Part shown: piece by piece, positions 1 to 8,881 of the stretch
Layout of the letters: each line of letters begins with the position of its first letter
Numbering within the stretch: the stretch's first letter is position 1
From: Candidatus Hydrogenedentota bacterium
Lineage (GTDB): Bacteria > Hydrogenedentota > Hydrogenedentia > Hydrogenedentales > SLHB01
Direction: 5' to 3'
NCBI GenBank assembly: GCA_013359265.1
Contig: JABWCD010000003.1
Location: 62,001-126,000, forward strand
Length of the DNA: 64,000 nt
Translations under genes and position numbers: made by a program
Notes under the pieces: model-generated
Told to the model about the DNA's origin: nothing
What the model saw: the letters and a program-made list of their open reading frames with translations, nothing else
Database searches by the model: none

Positions 1-1044
1 GGCCTTGTTGGGTTCGGTTCCGCGTGCGACGGCGTGATAACGTCCGGCGGCAGTCTCGGAAATCTCACAGCGCTGCTCGCGATGCGGCGCGTTACGCAGG
101 ATCGGCTGGACGGCAAGTCGCCTGCCGTGCTGGTGTCGGATCAGGCGCACTATTCCGTGAAGCGTGCGGTAAAGGTCATGGGGTGGGGTGAGGACGCGGC
201 GATTGCCGTGCCCTGCGACGATGCGTTTCGCATGCGCGTCGAGGCGCTGCCCGAAGCCGTGAAACAGGCTGAGGCCCGCGGCCGGCGCGTGGTGTGTGTC
301 GTGGGCAGCGCGTGTACGACGCCGACTGGGACTTACGATCCGCTCGCGCGCATCGCGGACTTCTGCGGCGCGCACGAACTCTGGTTTCACGTCGACGCGG
401 CACACGGCGGTCCGGCCGGATTGAGCGGCAAGTATCGTCATCTGCTTGACGGCTGCGCGCGCGCGGACTCTGTCGTGTTCGATGCGCACAAGATGCTGCT
501 CATGCCCGCGCTGGTCACCGGCGTGATCTTTCGCGACGGCGCGAATTCGTTCTGCACGTTCGACGATCGCGCGTCGTATCTCATCGACAAGAGCCCGCAG
601 GAGGAATGGTACAACCCGGGCCACCGCACGATGGAATGCACCAAACGCATGATGTGTCTCAAGGTGTACGCCGCGCTCATGTGCTACGGCACGAAGTTCT
701 TCGCGGACTACGTCACGCGCCAGTACGACCTCGCGAAGACATTCGCGCGAATGGTCCGCGACACGAGCGGCTTTGAACTTGCGATCGAGCCGGACGCGAA
801 CATCGTCTGCTTCCGCTACGCGCCCGCCGGCGTGATCGCCCTGGACGATCTCAACGCCGCCATCCGCAAGCACATCGTCGAGTCCGGCGCGTTCTACATT
901 GTCCAGGCGCGCCTGCCAAAAGGTCACTTCCTGCGCGTCACTCTGCTGAACCCGCTCGCGGGAGAAACGCACCTCGCCAGTTTGCTCGATTGCGTCCGCG
1001 CAACAGGAAACGAGTTGCTCGCGGCCAGCCGATCGCACACCTAG
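1..1044 (+). CDS. PLP-dependent group II amino-acid decarboxylase-like protein, 5' truncated
   Basis: The reading frame is open from base 1, so the N-terminus lies outside the window. The visible part starts with TSGGSLGNLTALLAM, which matches the cofactor-binding 'TSGGSEANLTAL' stretch of group II PLP decarboxylases (glutamate, aromatic amino acid and cysteine sulfinate decarboxylases). It continues with HVDAAHGG, the Asp that pairs with the pyridine nitrogen, and DAHKMLLMPAL, whose Lys would form the Schiff base. The family decarboxylates amino acids in the cytosol; the substrate cannot be read from the sequence. The variant SLGN in place of the usual SEAN is slightly unusual. It converges on the acyltransferase gene downstream. 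Confidence 0.85.
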   Translation, partial: GLVGFGSACDGVITSGGSLGNLTALLAMRRVTQDRLDGKSPAVLVSDQAHYSVKRAVKVMGWGEDAAIAVPCDDAFRMRVEALPEAVKQAEARGRRVVCVVGSACTTPTGTYDPLARIADFCGAHELWFHVDAAHGGPAGLSGKYRHLLDGCARADSVVFDAHKMLLMPALVTGVIFRDGANSFCTFDDRASYLIDKSPQEEWYNPGHRTMECTKRMMCLKVYAALMCYGTKFFADYVTRQYDLAKTFARMVRDTSGFELAIEPDANIVCFRYAPAGVIALDDLNAAIRKHIVESGAFYIVQARLPKGHFLRVTLLNPLAGETHLASLLDCVRATGNELLAASRSHT

Positions 1045-1191
1045 CGAAACCATACGAATCGCGTGGCCGCATTTCCGAGGTCGCAATCGAAATTGCCCTG
1101 CTCGTGAAATAGTGGATTACGCCCTCGCTGTTTAGGTCGTTTTGGTCCTTTGCACCCGCACCACTCCGGCCGGACGACGTTCAAGACGGGT

Positions 1192-2262
1192 TTATGTCAG
1201 GGCGTTCTTCAGCCATTTCCGCGCGGGCATCTCAAAATACTTCCACGTCACGTGGGAAACCGCTACGCAAAGGACGGCGACCAGCGCGAGCATGACGACG
1301 TTTTCGAAGGGCGGTCGAAAGCCGGTGAGTGCGATAAGGTCTTTGTAGAACAGTTCGAGCGGGTAGTGGAGCAGGTACACAGAGAATGAAATGTGCCCGA
1401 GATGGACAATCGGGCGCGTGCGGAGCGCGCCACCCACGAAACGCGAGCGCAGCGAGAGCAGCACGATGGCCGGGAAGACCACCAGCGCAAGCGCGTAGTA
1501 CGTCGCCGTGCGTTCGGGCCGGGCCATGAGGTACAGCATCGCGCCGATAGCCGCGACGAGGGCGCCTTCGACCAACCATCCGGGCAGCCGTTTCATCCGC
1601 GCCCGCTCGTGCACCCCCCGCAACACCAAGCCCGCGCCGAAACTTAGGAAGCACCGGAACAAACGGCTGAACGGTTCCAGGTAGCGCGGCGGCTCGGTCC
1701 ACCCGACGACGGCGTTCAGCGCAATCATCCCGGCAATCAACGCGAGGCCGAGCATCATTGCGCGCTTGGGGCTGCGCAACGCGACGGCCAGGAACAAAAC
1801 GTTGACGATAAACTCCGTCGAGATCGACCACGACGGGCCATTGAACGAAAACCCGCGCTGCAAACCCGATTCGTTCAGCATGAACAGATTCAGCGCGAGG
1901 TGGTACCAGTCGTTGTACACGTAAATGAAGCAGTGGTCCGTCAGAATCACGTGTAGCTTCTGCAACGCCCCCACGGCCGCCAACGTGAGCAGGTGCAACG
2001 GGTACAGCCGCGCAATTCGCGAGACAACGGCGGACCGCAGCGTCGGGTACCGCGCCTCGTGCGAGTAGACCTGCGCGAGAATGAAGCCGGACAGCACGAA
2101 GAACAAATCGACAAATAGCAGCCCGCCACGATAGATCGGAAACAACAGCGCATCCCACGGCGCCGCCTCGAAATGCCGGTGGTAGTGATACACCACGACG
2201 CCCAACGCCGCCAATCCGCGGATGCCATCCAGTTCCGTTATGCGGCGCTCGCTGTCGTTCAC
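1192..2262 (-). CDS. Acyltransferase 3 family membrane protein (OafA/YrhL-like)
   Basis: An integral membrane O-acyltransferase that would acylate a cell-surface sugar or lipid. The N-terminus has the family signature ELDGIRGLAALGVVVYHY with the conserved His, followed by about ten hydrophobic segments and the SWSISTEF motif near the middle. The GTG at 2262 is chosen as start because the homologous part begins there (NDSERRITELDG); the longer reading frame to 2379 would run into the divergent hldE start at 2365. About 355 residues is normal for the family. The exact acceptor is unknown, though the neighbour hldE makes an LPS-core sugar nucleotide, so envelope polysaccharide modification is a fair guess. 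Confidence 0.88.
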   Translation of the reverse strand: MNDSERRITELDGIRGLAALGVVVYHYHRHFEAAPWDALLFPIYRGGLLFVDLFFVLSGFILAQVYSHEARYPTLRSAVVSRIARLYPLHLLTLAAVGALQKLHVILTDHCFIYVYNDWYHLALNLFMLNESGLQRGFSFNGPSWSISTEFIVNVLFLAVALRSPKRAMMLGLALIAGMIALNAVVGWTEPPRYLEPFSRLFRCFLSFGAGLVLRGVHERARMKRLPGWLVEGALVAAIGAMLYLMARPERTATYYALALVVFPAIVLLSLRSRFVGGALRTRPIVHLGHISFSVYLLHYPLELFYKDLIALTGFRPPFENVVMLALVAVLCVAVSHVTWKYFEMPARKWLKNALT

Positions 2263-2364
2263 GGCGCATAGGATGCCACAATTCCGTGAAGTGGCAACAG
2301 GGCGCCTGCAATCGATACAATTCCGCTTCTTTTCAGGGGCGCTTGCGGAGTACGTTGATCGATT

Positions 2365-3840
2365 ATGGACACCTCGCATTACCGTGACTTATTGGCGCGT
2401 TTCTCGAAGGCGCGCGTGTTGGTCGTTGGCGATATTTACCTCGACGAGAACGTGTACGGCATCGTAACGGGCGTAAGCCTGGAGGCGCCCATCCCGATCT
2501 ACGAGGTGCACGAGCGCAAGCACAATCCCGGCGCGGCGGGCAACGCCGCGTGCAACGTCGCCGCGCTCGGCGCGAAGACGTCCATGGTCGGCTACGTCGG
2601 CAACGACGTAAACGCGGACATCGTGCGCAAGGAGTTCGCGGTCCGCAACGTCGACACGTCCGGCCTCGTCGTGCACCCCACACGCGCCACCAACACCTAC
2701 GGCAAACTGCGCGCGGGCGGGTTCAACATCCCCACGCAGGAAATCCTGCGCACCGACACGCCGACACCCGTGTTCATCGAGGGCGACGTCGAGGACCGGA
2801 TCATCGCGAACATCCGCGCGCGTGCGAAGGACGTGGACGCGATTGTCGTGACCGATCAGGTGAAGTCCGTTGCGACGCGGCGCGTGCTCGATGCCGTTGT
2901 CGCGTGCGCGAAGGAACACAAACTCCTCACCGTGGGCGATTCGCGCGGGCGCGCAGGCGAGTTCCACGGGTTCGACGTGATGGTGCCGAACGACCGCGAG
3001 GCTGGAATCGGCACCGGCATCGACGTGGTCGACGAGGAGACGCTGAACGCTGCGGGCAAAGCGTTGTTGAACGTCTGCAAAAACGCCGCGGTCACGCGTG
3101 GACAGCACGGCATACGCGTCTTTGCCGCTGACGGATCGATTAGCGATCATCCAACGACCGTTGATCCTGCTTCCGTTGTCGACGTAACCGGTGCTGGCGA
3201 CACCGTCACCGCGGCCGTCGCGGTCACGCTCGTCGCCGGCGGATCGCTCAGTGACGCCGCCGTCATCGGCAACTACGCCGCGGGCGTCGCCGTCGCGCAG
3301 CGCGGCGTGGTGACCGTGCCCATCGCGCAACTCGAACGCGCCATGTTCTCGGCGTCCGGCCCGGCGAAACTGAAGCCGCTCGACGAACTGAAAGCGGAAC
3401 TCGAACGCCTGCGCGCCGAAGGCAAACGCGTCGTGTGGACCAACGGCTGCTTCGATATCCTGCACGTCGGCCACATCTCCTACCTTCAACGCGCCGCCGC
3501 GCTCGGCGACGTGCTTGTCGTCGGCCTCAACAGCGACGCGTCCGTCCGCAAACTCAAAGGTCCCGACCGCCCCATCATCGATGAGATGGAACGCGCCTTC
3601 GTCCTCTCCGCGCTCGAATGCGTCGGACTCGTGACGATCTTCAACGACGAATCGCCGCTGGATTTGATCAAACAACTCAAGCCCGATATCTACGCCAAAG
3701 GCGGCGACTACACCATCGACACCATCGTCCAGCCCGAGCGCCGCGCTGTCGAATCCTACGGCGGCAAGATCGCCATCCTCCCCGCGGTCGCAGGTCGTTC
3801 GACGACGTCGATTATCTCGCGAATCGCCAGAAACGTTTAG
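2365..3840 (+). CDS. hldE: Bifunctional heptose-7-phosphate kinase / heptose-1-phosphate adenylyltransferase HldE
   Basis: Makes ADP-D-glycero-beta-D-manno-heptose, precursor of the LPS inner core, in the cytosol. Residues 1 to about 330 form a PfkB/ribokinase-fold kinase, with DVTGAGDT near residues 273-280 carrying the catalytic Asp. Residues about 345-491 form a nucleotidyltransferase with NGCFDILHVGHISYL, containing the HxGH motif. Both halves are complete and the 491-residue length is typical. The start ATG at 2365 leaves about 100 bp of divergent intergenic DNA to the acyltransferase. A diverged second copy of its last 40 codons lies downstream at 4525-4650, across a toxin-antitoxin locus. 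Confidence 0.95.
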   Translation: MDTSHYRDLLARFSKARVLVVGDIYLDENVYGIVTGVSLEAPIPIYEVHERKHNPGAAGNAACNVAALGAKTSMVGYVGNDVNADIVRKEFAVRNVDTSGLVVHPTRATNTYGKLRAGGFNIPTQEILRTDTPTPVFIEGDVEDRIIANIRARAKDVDAIVVTDQVKSVATRRVLDAVVACAKEHKLLTVGDSRGRAGEFHGFDVMVPNDREAGIGTGIDVVDEETLNAAGKALLNVCKNAAVTRGQHGIRVFAADGSISDHPTTVDPASVVDVTGAGDTVTAAVAVTLVAGGSLSDAAVIGNYAAGVAVAQRGVVTVPIAQLERAMFSASGPAKLKPLDELKAELERLRAEGKRVVWTNGCFDILHVGHISYLQRAAALGDVLVVGLNSDASVRKLKGPDRPIIDEMERAFVLSALECVGLVTIFNDESPLDLIKQLKPDIYAKGGDYTIDTIVQPERRAVESYGGKIAILPAVAGRSTTSIISRIARNV

Positions 3841-3906
3841 TGGAGCATCGGGGCGCCGGTTTCTCCAACCTGCCGGTTTGAGTCCCTTGGGACATTGTGG
3901 CAAAGT

Positions 3907-4209
3907 GTGAATGTGCCAATAGTTTCGTATCGCGACAATGGCAGCCGTGATATTGCGAAGTCCGAAAATTCGCGAAGCGCGCGAAGCACGCTGCCCGTAC
4001 AATTACACGACGCCGCGCGCCGACGGCTGGCGTTCCTCGCCGCCGCCGAGTCACTTGACGATCTCAAATCGCGAAAAGGGCTTGGACTTCACATTCTTAA
4101 GGGAGATCGTGCGGGCTATTACGCGATTAGTATAAACGATTAATATTGAATTTGCTTTAGATGGATCGGCAAGAACGCCGAAGACGTGCAAATAATAGAT
4201 TATCATTGA
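3907..4209 (+). pseudogene. higB: higB-type toxin (RelE/ParE superfamily), interrupted by two nonsense codons
   Basis: Reads as a full HigB mRNA-interferase: PIVSYRD at the N-terminus, then LHDAARRRLAFLAAA, LKGDRAGYYAISIND, and, after two in-frame stops, ICFRWIGKNAEDVQIIDYH. The family consensus there is INDQ(Y/W)RICFRW...VDYH. The stops are TAA at 4141-4143, where Gln (CAA) is expected, and TGA at 4147-4149, where Arg (CGA) is expected; both are single C-to-T changes. The frame is otherwise unbroken to TGA at 4207-4209. The start is uncertain (GTG at 3907 or 3913). The toxin should therefore be inactive, while the antitoxin next door is intact. Confidence 0.85.
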
Positions 4210-4217
4210 GGCATATC

Positions 4218-4526
4218 ATGCACAGATTTCCGGGTAATTTTGCGATCAAAGTACATCCGGGAGATGTACTTCGAGAAATGTTGGATGAGATTCACTTGTC
4301 TCAGGCCGAACTCGCTCGGCATTTGAACGTGGATCCGTCCAAAATCAACGAGATCTGCCGCCGGAAGCGGGGAATTTCCGCGGAAATGGCCGTTCTGCTT
4401 GGAAGGGCGTTCAACGTTTCGCCCGGGACATGGCTCAACCTCCAGAAGAATTGGGAACTCAGCCAAGTTAAACCTTCGGTAGCGAAACGGACGAAACCAC
4501 TCGCAATATTGGCTGGACGAGGGTGA
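4218..4526 (+). CDS. higA: HigA-type antitoxin, XRE-family helix-turn-helix protein
   Basis: A small DNA-binding antitoxin that would neutralise HigB and repress its own operon. The sequence starts MHRFPGNFAIKVHPGDVLREM, and the HTH (LSQAELARHLNVDPSKIN) is followed by NEICRRKRGISAEMAVLLGRAF, typical of the HigA/VapI family. The start ATG at 4218 has GAGG 6 bp upstream and lies 8 bp after the last codon of the broken higB; a longer reading frame from 4161 would overlap higB and is not favoured. About 102 residues is normal. Because the toxin is dead, this gene is either an orphan regulator, an anti-addiction gene, or on its way to loss. Confidence 0.88.
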   Translation: MHRFPGNFAIKVHPGDVLREMLDEIHLSQAELARHLNVDPSKINEICRRKRGISAEMAVLLGRAFNVSPGTWLNLQKNWELSQVKPSVAKRTKPLAILAGRG

Positions 4527-4650
4527 CGTCATCATCCAACCCGAACGCCGCGCCGTCGAATCCTTCGGCGGGAAGATCGTCATTCTCCCCTCCGTCCAAG
4601 GCCGCTCAACGACATCGATCATCTCGCGCATCACAAAGGACGGGAAGTAG
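4525..4650 (+). pseudogene. Remnant 3' end of a second, diverged hldE
   Basis: In frame, the codons from 4525 read DVIIQPERRAVESFGGKIVI, then LPSVQGRSTTSIISRITK, ending at TAG 4648-4650. This matches the last 40 residues of hldE (TIVQPERRAVESYGGKIAIL, then PAVAGRSTTSIISRIARN) with many synonymous and several amino-acid differences. No start or kinase domain precedes it; the homology begins almost exactly at the end of higA. It is therefore a fragment, not a gene. Its divergence argues against a recent tandem duplication and for an incoming hldE-higBA segment having replaced most of a resident hldE, which is inference. Confidence 0.85.
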
Positions 4651-4709
4651 CCGCTTGCATCTGCGTCGGGGCGAGTCTTACGATCACGGCTGCCGATAGA
4701 GGGCCCGCG

Positions 4710-4931
4710 ATGAACGACAGAATCACAATAGACCCGCAGGTTTGCCATGGGAAACCTGTCATCAAGGGCACGCGCGTACCTGTCGTCCTCGTCCTTGGCA
4801 GCCTGGCGGGCGGCATGACGTACGACGAGATTGAACAAAACTACGACGTGACGCGGGACGACATTCTTGCCGCGTTGCGCTTCGCCGAGGACGTTATTGA
4901 GCAAGGCGAATACTTTCCGCTGACTGTATAG
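4710..4931 (+). CDS. DUF433 protein, probable antitoxin
   Basis: A 73-residue DUF433 protein (MNDRITIDPQVCHGKPVIKG, then TRVPV), a small winged-helix-like family commonly paired with a PIN-like DUF5615 protein. The segment GGMTYDEIEQNY and RDDILAALRFAEDVI is typical of the family. The next gene starts 7 bp after its stop, so the two are co-transcribed. Function as an antitoxin and autoregulator is inferred from the gene pair, not shown by the sequence. Confidence 0.85.
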   Translation: MNDRITIDPQVCHGKPVIKGTRVPVVLVLGSLAGGMTYDEIEQNYDVTRDDILAALRFAEDVIEQGEYFPLTV

Positions 4932-4938
4932 CGGAACC

Positions 4939-5301
4939 ATGCAATTTCTAGTCGACACAAACGTACCGCATTCCGTTAAGACACTCCTGTTCGCATGCGG
5001 CCATGAGTCGGTACATTTGCGTGACATCGGTTTGCGCGCAGCCGACGACGAAACTATCACGCGGTACGCGCTTGAAAATGACCTCGTCATTCTCACACGC
5101 GATCGTGGCTTTGGAAACACGCGCCGGTATCCTCCCGCGATTTACCGCGGAATTGCAGTCCTGCGGCTTGGGTTGGAAGCTACCGCTTCGGATGTCATTG
5201 CATTGCTACAGAAGTTCATGGAACGCGCGGATGTATTGGAACAATTGCCTGGAAAAACTGCGATCGTTTCCAACGACGCTATTCAACTCAGGTCACGTTG
5301 A
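4939..5301 (+). CDS. DUF5615 PIN-like protein, probable toxin
   Basis: A 120-residue PIN-like protein. It begins MQFLVDTNVPHSVKTLL with the first metal-binding Asp, contains a conserved internal Asp pair (ADDETI), and has LVILTRDRGFGN with the later acidic residue of the fold. PIN proteins are Mg-dependent RNases, and DUF5615 proteins usually sit behind a DUF433 gene, as here (7 bp gap). RNase activity and targets are inferred. Together with the higBA remnant directly upstream this makes a short toxin-antitoxin island between hldE and the blaRI-like operon. Confidence 0.83.
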   Translation: MQFLVDTNVPHSVKTLLFACGHESVHLRDIGLRAADDETITRYALENDLVILTRDRGFGNTRRYPPAIYRGIAVLRLGLEATASDVIALLQKFMERADVLEQLPGKTAIVSNDAIQLRSR

Positions 5302-5524
5302 AAAGCCACGCGACCCTGGTGCGCTTCGTAGCAAACCATGTTTCATATTGGACAAGCGATCCGGGATTTATCTTCAGAACTTTGAAATGCTCGAAGCTTT
5401 CCCTTTCATGTAGTGGTGGGCTCGCGCGGAAACGTTTGACACGATTTCCGCGCGGTAGCCGCCATCGATCCAGTCGACGATGCGGTTAAGACTCAGGATA
5501 ATTGCTGGCGCGGCGCCTGCTGGC

Positions 5525-8500
5525 TTAGGGGTTCGCGATGACCGGCTTGGACAATTGTTCACCCAAGTACGGAACGTTGGCCCATTCGTCCTGCTTCGTT
5601 TCTCGCGCCAGTTCCGGCGAGGTGACAACAAGATAGTCAGGCGTGACGCGATAGGTGAGGCCCATCGGAATGAGCATGGCTTTGAGGCCTTCTCGGAACG
5701 TCACGTCTACGAATTTGACGTAGGTGCAGTAGCCGGTCGCAACGGGTTTGCCGTCTTTCATTGTAAAGGGAGATGTTGGCGAACCCGGTACGGGCTTGGC
5801 CTGCGCAGGAACGGCCCTGGCGTCGCATCTGATATCCATCTTGAGATAGCTGCCCATGAACTCCACGATATTGGTAATGTGCGTGTTGTCGAACTCGAAT
5901 GCGACGCGCGCATCGAGTTTCTTGACCCATTCCTTGGCGTCGCCCGGCGTGGGCGGATCGCTCCAGTCGTCCGCGCCAATGCGGTCTTTCGACGTGATCC
6001 AGACGAAGCCAGGGCGCTCTTCATAGGCAAGATTCAGAGGACGCAAGATTGCCTGTAGCGTTTCGTCCAAGGGCACGTCGTCGAGTTTGATATACGGCAC
6101 GATTCCATCGGTCGTGTACATTTGATCGGCATCCGACTTGGCCTGTTCGGCGGTCCCTGCCGGCGGAGGCGCAGTTACCCCTGCGCTGCCCGGCGCCGGC
6201 AGTTGCGCACCAGGCACACCCGGGACGGGCAATCCAACATTCTGAGGCGCGGGTTTTACCGCCCGGGGATCGATAATGATGTTTACACGTTTGTCCTTTA
6301 CGATTTCCGACATGTATTTAACGACTCTTGAGACATGGGCCCCGTCAAATTCAATTGAGACAGGCGTACGCAGCGGCTCGCCTTGATTTTTGGCCGGCTC
6401 TGCTTCGCGCGAATCCTTAGGCTCAACCTGCGATGAAGAAATCAACTCCGGTGTACTTACAAAGATCGTGTGCTCTTCAACTCTATACGTCAGGTCCAGT
6501 GGAACCAGCAGCGCTTTCAAGGCTTCCTTCAACGGTGTGTCTTCGAGCTTGATGTACGGTACGTACCCGGTCGACGTGAACTTGTCCCCCGTCTTCACCA
6601 AGTACGCCGGATATCGCTGGCGTTCCTTCGATGGAGGCGGAACTGCGCGTTGATCGAGGACAAGATTTACACTCGCGAAACCGCTTATGAATTCAAGAAT
6701 TCTGGAAACGTGCGTGTTGTCGAACTCAATGGCCACGGGCTGCTGTAGCTTCGCGCCCAATTCCTTTGCGTTAGCGGGGACGGGCGGATCGGCAAATTCG
6801 TCCTTATCGATGCGCTCGGCTGCGGTCAACCAGATGAAATTTGAGGTTGGACGATACGCGAGATTCAGCGGCTCGGTTAACGCTTTGAGCGCGTCAGCGA
6901 GCGGAACCTCCTCCAGTCTAATCGATTGAACCATTCCGTCCGTTACGTACAGGCGATCCAGCTCGGGATCGTCCGGGGGCGGAGGTTGAACGGCGACGGG
7001 CTCGGCGTACGATGGCGTGGCCCGATCCGGCCGGGAGACGACCCGCGCATCGACCGTGATCGGAACGAATATTGTGTTCATCAGTTTACCCGCTGCGACT
7101 GCGATGTGTTCGTTCCCGTTTGACCAGTCAATCGTATTATTCAGGGCGCTGTCCATTCGAGCGGGTTGGACTTTTGGGTACGCGTCGGTGTCCAGGAGCG
7201 CGCCGTCCTTTTCGATCTGATCCGGGGTCGTGATGAGTATTCTGGCGGGCAAGACTTTGTAGGTCAGCTTCAACTTGCCGGTCCATTCATCGAGAATGGC
7301 CCTTGTCGTGGCTCCCTTGAGGTCGAGCGGGGGCAAGAGACCGTCCGAAACGTATGTTCGCTCAGCGGAAACTTTCCTTCCACTGGGTGGTTGCCACAGG
7401 GTGCCCTTGGGCACGATTGACCCGGGCTTCACTGCCCGGTGGTCAACGACGATATTCACTGAGACGAAATCGGCCAGGAACTCGATGATTTTGGAGATGT
7501 GTTGATCTTGGAACTCAATCGCAACCGGCTTGCTCAGGGCTTTTTCGGGCGTTGTACGCTTTTCGGACGCAGGTTGCGGTGCTTCTGCTGCGGTCTGCGG
7601 TGTGCTAGTCGCAGGACCTTTTGCGACATGCACCGTGCGATGCTCCGGCCAGCCCGGCAATGCAACCAACGCGAGCACGCAAACGAGCGCCGCCGCTTTC
7701 CACGTTGTTCGTTGCGCATTCCTCCCATGCAGAATCATGGTAAGCCTCCTTTCGAAATCGATTCGGACGCCTCGCGCGCCGATGCCGAGTGCGGCGATGG
7801 GAACGGCGCTCTTGGCAATGAGTTCGGAAACGTCGATGAGGGTTTCGGCATAGGCGCGGCGCTGATCGGGCAGCGCCCAGACAACCCACGCGTCGCAGGC
7901 GAGTTCGGCGTTGGCGCGGAGGTTGCGCCGCGCGATCCAGTAGACGGGGTTCCAGAACCAGACGCCGCCGGTGACAAGTTCGAGCCAGCGGACCCAGTGG
8001 TCGCGGCGTTTCAGGTGCGCGAGTTCGTGCACGAGGATGCAGGACCAGCGCTCGCGCGGCACCGCGTCGAGCAACGCGGCAGGGATAATCAGGTTTGCGC
8101 GCCGCAGGCCGTAGACGTAGGGCGATGGCGCGGCATCAACAATGCGAATGCCGGGCGGGGCCACGCCGAGTTGTTCGCTGATCGTTGCCGCGAATTCCGC
8201 CAGCCATTCGGGCGTGGGTTGCGTTCGGCGCGTCCGACGTAGAAAGCGCGCGTGGTTGGCCAATTGCACGCCAAGCAGCGTCACGCCCACCGCAACCCAC
8301 AGCGCAAGCGCCACGTGTCCGGCGTTGGCCCGAGTCAGCTTGGGGAAAGTCCAACGCGCCTGCTCCGTGAGATTGGCCGGAGCGGCGGGTGGCGACGTCG
8401 CCGGGGCGATCTCGTCGGCGGGCGGTTTCGGTATTTGTATCGTGGGCCCGGCGGCGTATGGGATGGCGGGCGCCGCGCGTTCCTGCCCGATCCAGGTCTC

Positions 8501-8677
8501 CGGTAACGGTATCGACCACGGCCACATCACGGGGAGCGGCAACAGCACTTTCACGAGCACCACGAGCCAAAGGGCGTGCCTTGTTGCCGGGGCGAGTTTG
8601 AATATGCGGCACGCGGTCGCGACTACCACGGCGAGCAGGCCGCACACCACGAGATGTTGGGTTAGCAACCATACCAT
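5525..8677 (-). CDS. BlaR1-type M56 membrane metallopeptidase with five STN-like repeats
   Basis: The N-terminal part, about 340 residues, is a membrane M56 peptidase of the BlaR1/MecR1 type: hydrophobic segments in the first 60 residues, a zinc site HELAHLKRRDHW (HExxH at 217-221), and the downstream NAELACDAWV with the third ligand. BlaR1 proteins cleave or inactivate the BlaI-type repressor after sensing a signal. Instead of a penicillin-binding sensor domain, the C-terminal 660 residues hold five tandem repeats of about 125 residues, near 382, 514, 644, 770 and 922. Each has a first half like PVAIEFDNTHVSRILEFI and a second half like DGIVPYIKLEDVPL, resembling the secretin/TonB short N-terminal domain. 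The start ATG at 8677 is chosen for an AGGAGG 8 bp upstream. It follows the blaI-like gene. Confidence 0.88.
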   Translation of the reverse strand: MVWLLTQHLVVCGLLAVVVATACRIFKLAPATRHALWLVVLVKVLLPLPVMWPWSIPLPETWIGQERAAPAIPYAAGPTIQIPKPPADEIAPATSPPAAPANLTEQARWTFPKLTRANAGHVALALWVAVGVTLLGVQLANHARFLRRTRRTQPTPEWLAEFAATISEQLGVAPPGIRIVDAAPSPYVYGLRRANLIIPAALLDAVPRERWSCILVHELAHLKRRDHWVRWLELVTGGVWFWNPVYWIARRNLRANAELACDAWVVWALPDQRRAYAETLIDVSELIAKSAVPIAALGIGARGVRIDFERRLTMILHGRNAQRTTWKAAALVCVLALVALPGWPEHRTVHVAKGPATSTPQTAAEAPQPASEKRTTPEKALSKPVAIEFQDQHISKIIEFLADFVSVNIVVDHRAVKPGSIVPKGTLWQPPSGRKVSAERTYVSDGLLPPLDLKGATTRAILDEWTGKLKLTYKVLPARILITTPDQIEKDGALLDTDAYPKVQPARMDSALNNTIDWSNGNEHIAVAAGKLMNTIFVPITVDARVVSRPDRATPSYAEPVAVQPPPPDDPELDRLYVTDGMVQSIRLEEVPLADALKALTEPLNLAYRPTSNFIWLTAAERIDKDEFADPPVPANAKELGAKLQQPVAIEFDNTHVSRILEFISGFASVNLVLDQRAVPPPSKERQRYPAYLVKTGDKFTSTGYVPYIKLEDTPLKEALKALLVPLDLTYRVEEHTIFVSTPELISSSQVEPKDSREAEPAKNQGEPLRTPVSIEFDGAHVSRVVKYMSEIVKDKRVNIIIDPRAVKPAPQNVGLPVPGVPGAQLPAPGSAGVTAPPPAGTAEQAKSDADQMYTTDGIVPYIKLDDVPLDETLQAILRPLNLAYEERPGFVWITSKDRIGADDWSDPPTPGDAKEWVKKLDARVAFEFDNTHITNIVEFMGSYLKMDIRCDARAVPAQAKPVPGSPTSPFTMKDGKPVATGYCTYVKFVDVTFREGLKAMLIPMGLTYRVTPDYLVVTSPELARETKQDEWANVPYLGEQLSKPVIANP

Positions 8678-8744
8678 GACGTTTGCCTCCTCGAATTCGT
8701 GCAATTCAAGAATTTGTCTAGCAACAGTCGCGCGTATTACCCGC

Positions 8745-8784
8745 TTTCGAAGCCAAATACTCGATTACGAGGACGATTACGATT
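8745..8784. repeat. Dispersed GATTACGA-type intergenic repeat
   Basis: The stretch runs CGAAGCCAAATACTCGATTA then CGAGGACGATTACGATT. A near-identical run (TCGAAGCCGGATACTCGATT) occurs at 46370-46420 and related runs at 35818, 42831 and 55919. It lies in the 204-bp gap between the blaI-like and blaR1-like genes. No gene is seen in that gap. Confidence 0.7.
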
Positions 8785-8881
8785 GGGCCCTAGTGGGGGC
8801 AGCCACCGAAGCGGTGACAGTCCCCGAGCGTCTCCAGCGTCCCGAGCCTCCGTCTTTAGAGTCGTTCTCCGCTGCCGTTGT

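Noticed and set aside
2263-2379. Upstream start for the acyltransferase at 2379
   Set aside because: It would overlap the start of hldE on the other strand and the added residues do not look like the family.
4525-4650. A small real gene after higA
   Set aside because: It has no start codon or ribosome-binding site, and every residue matches the end of hldE.
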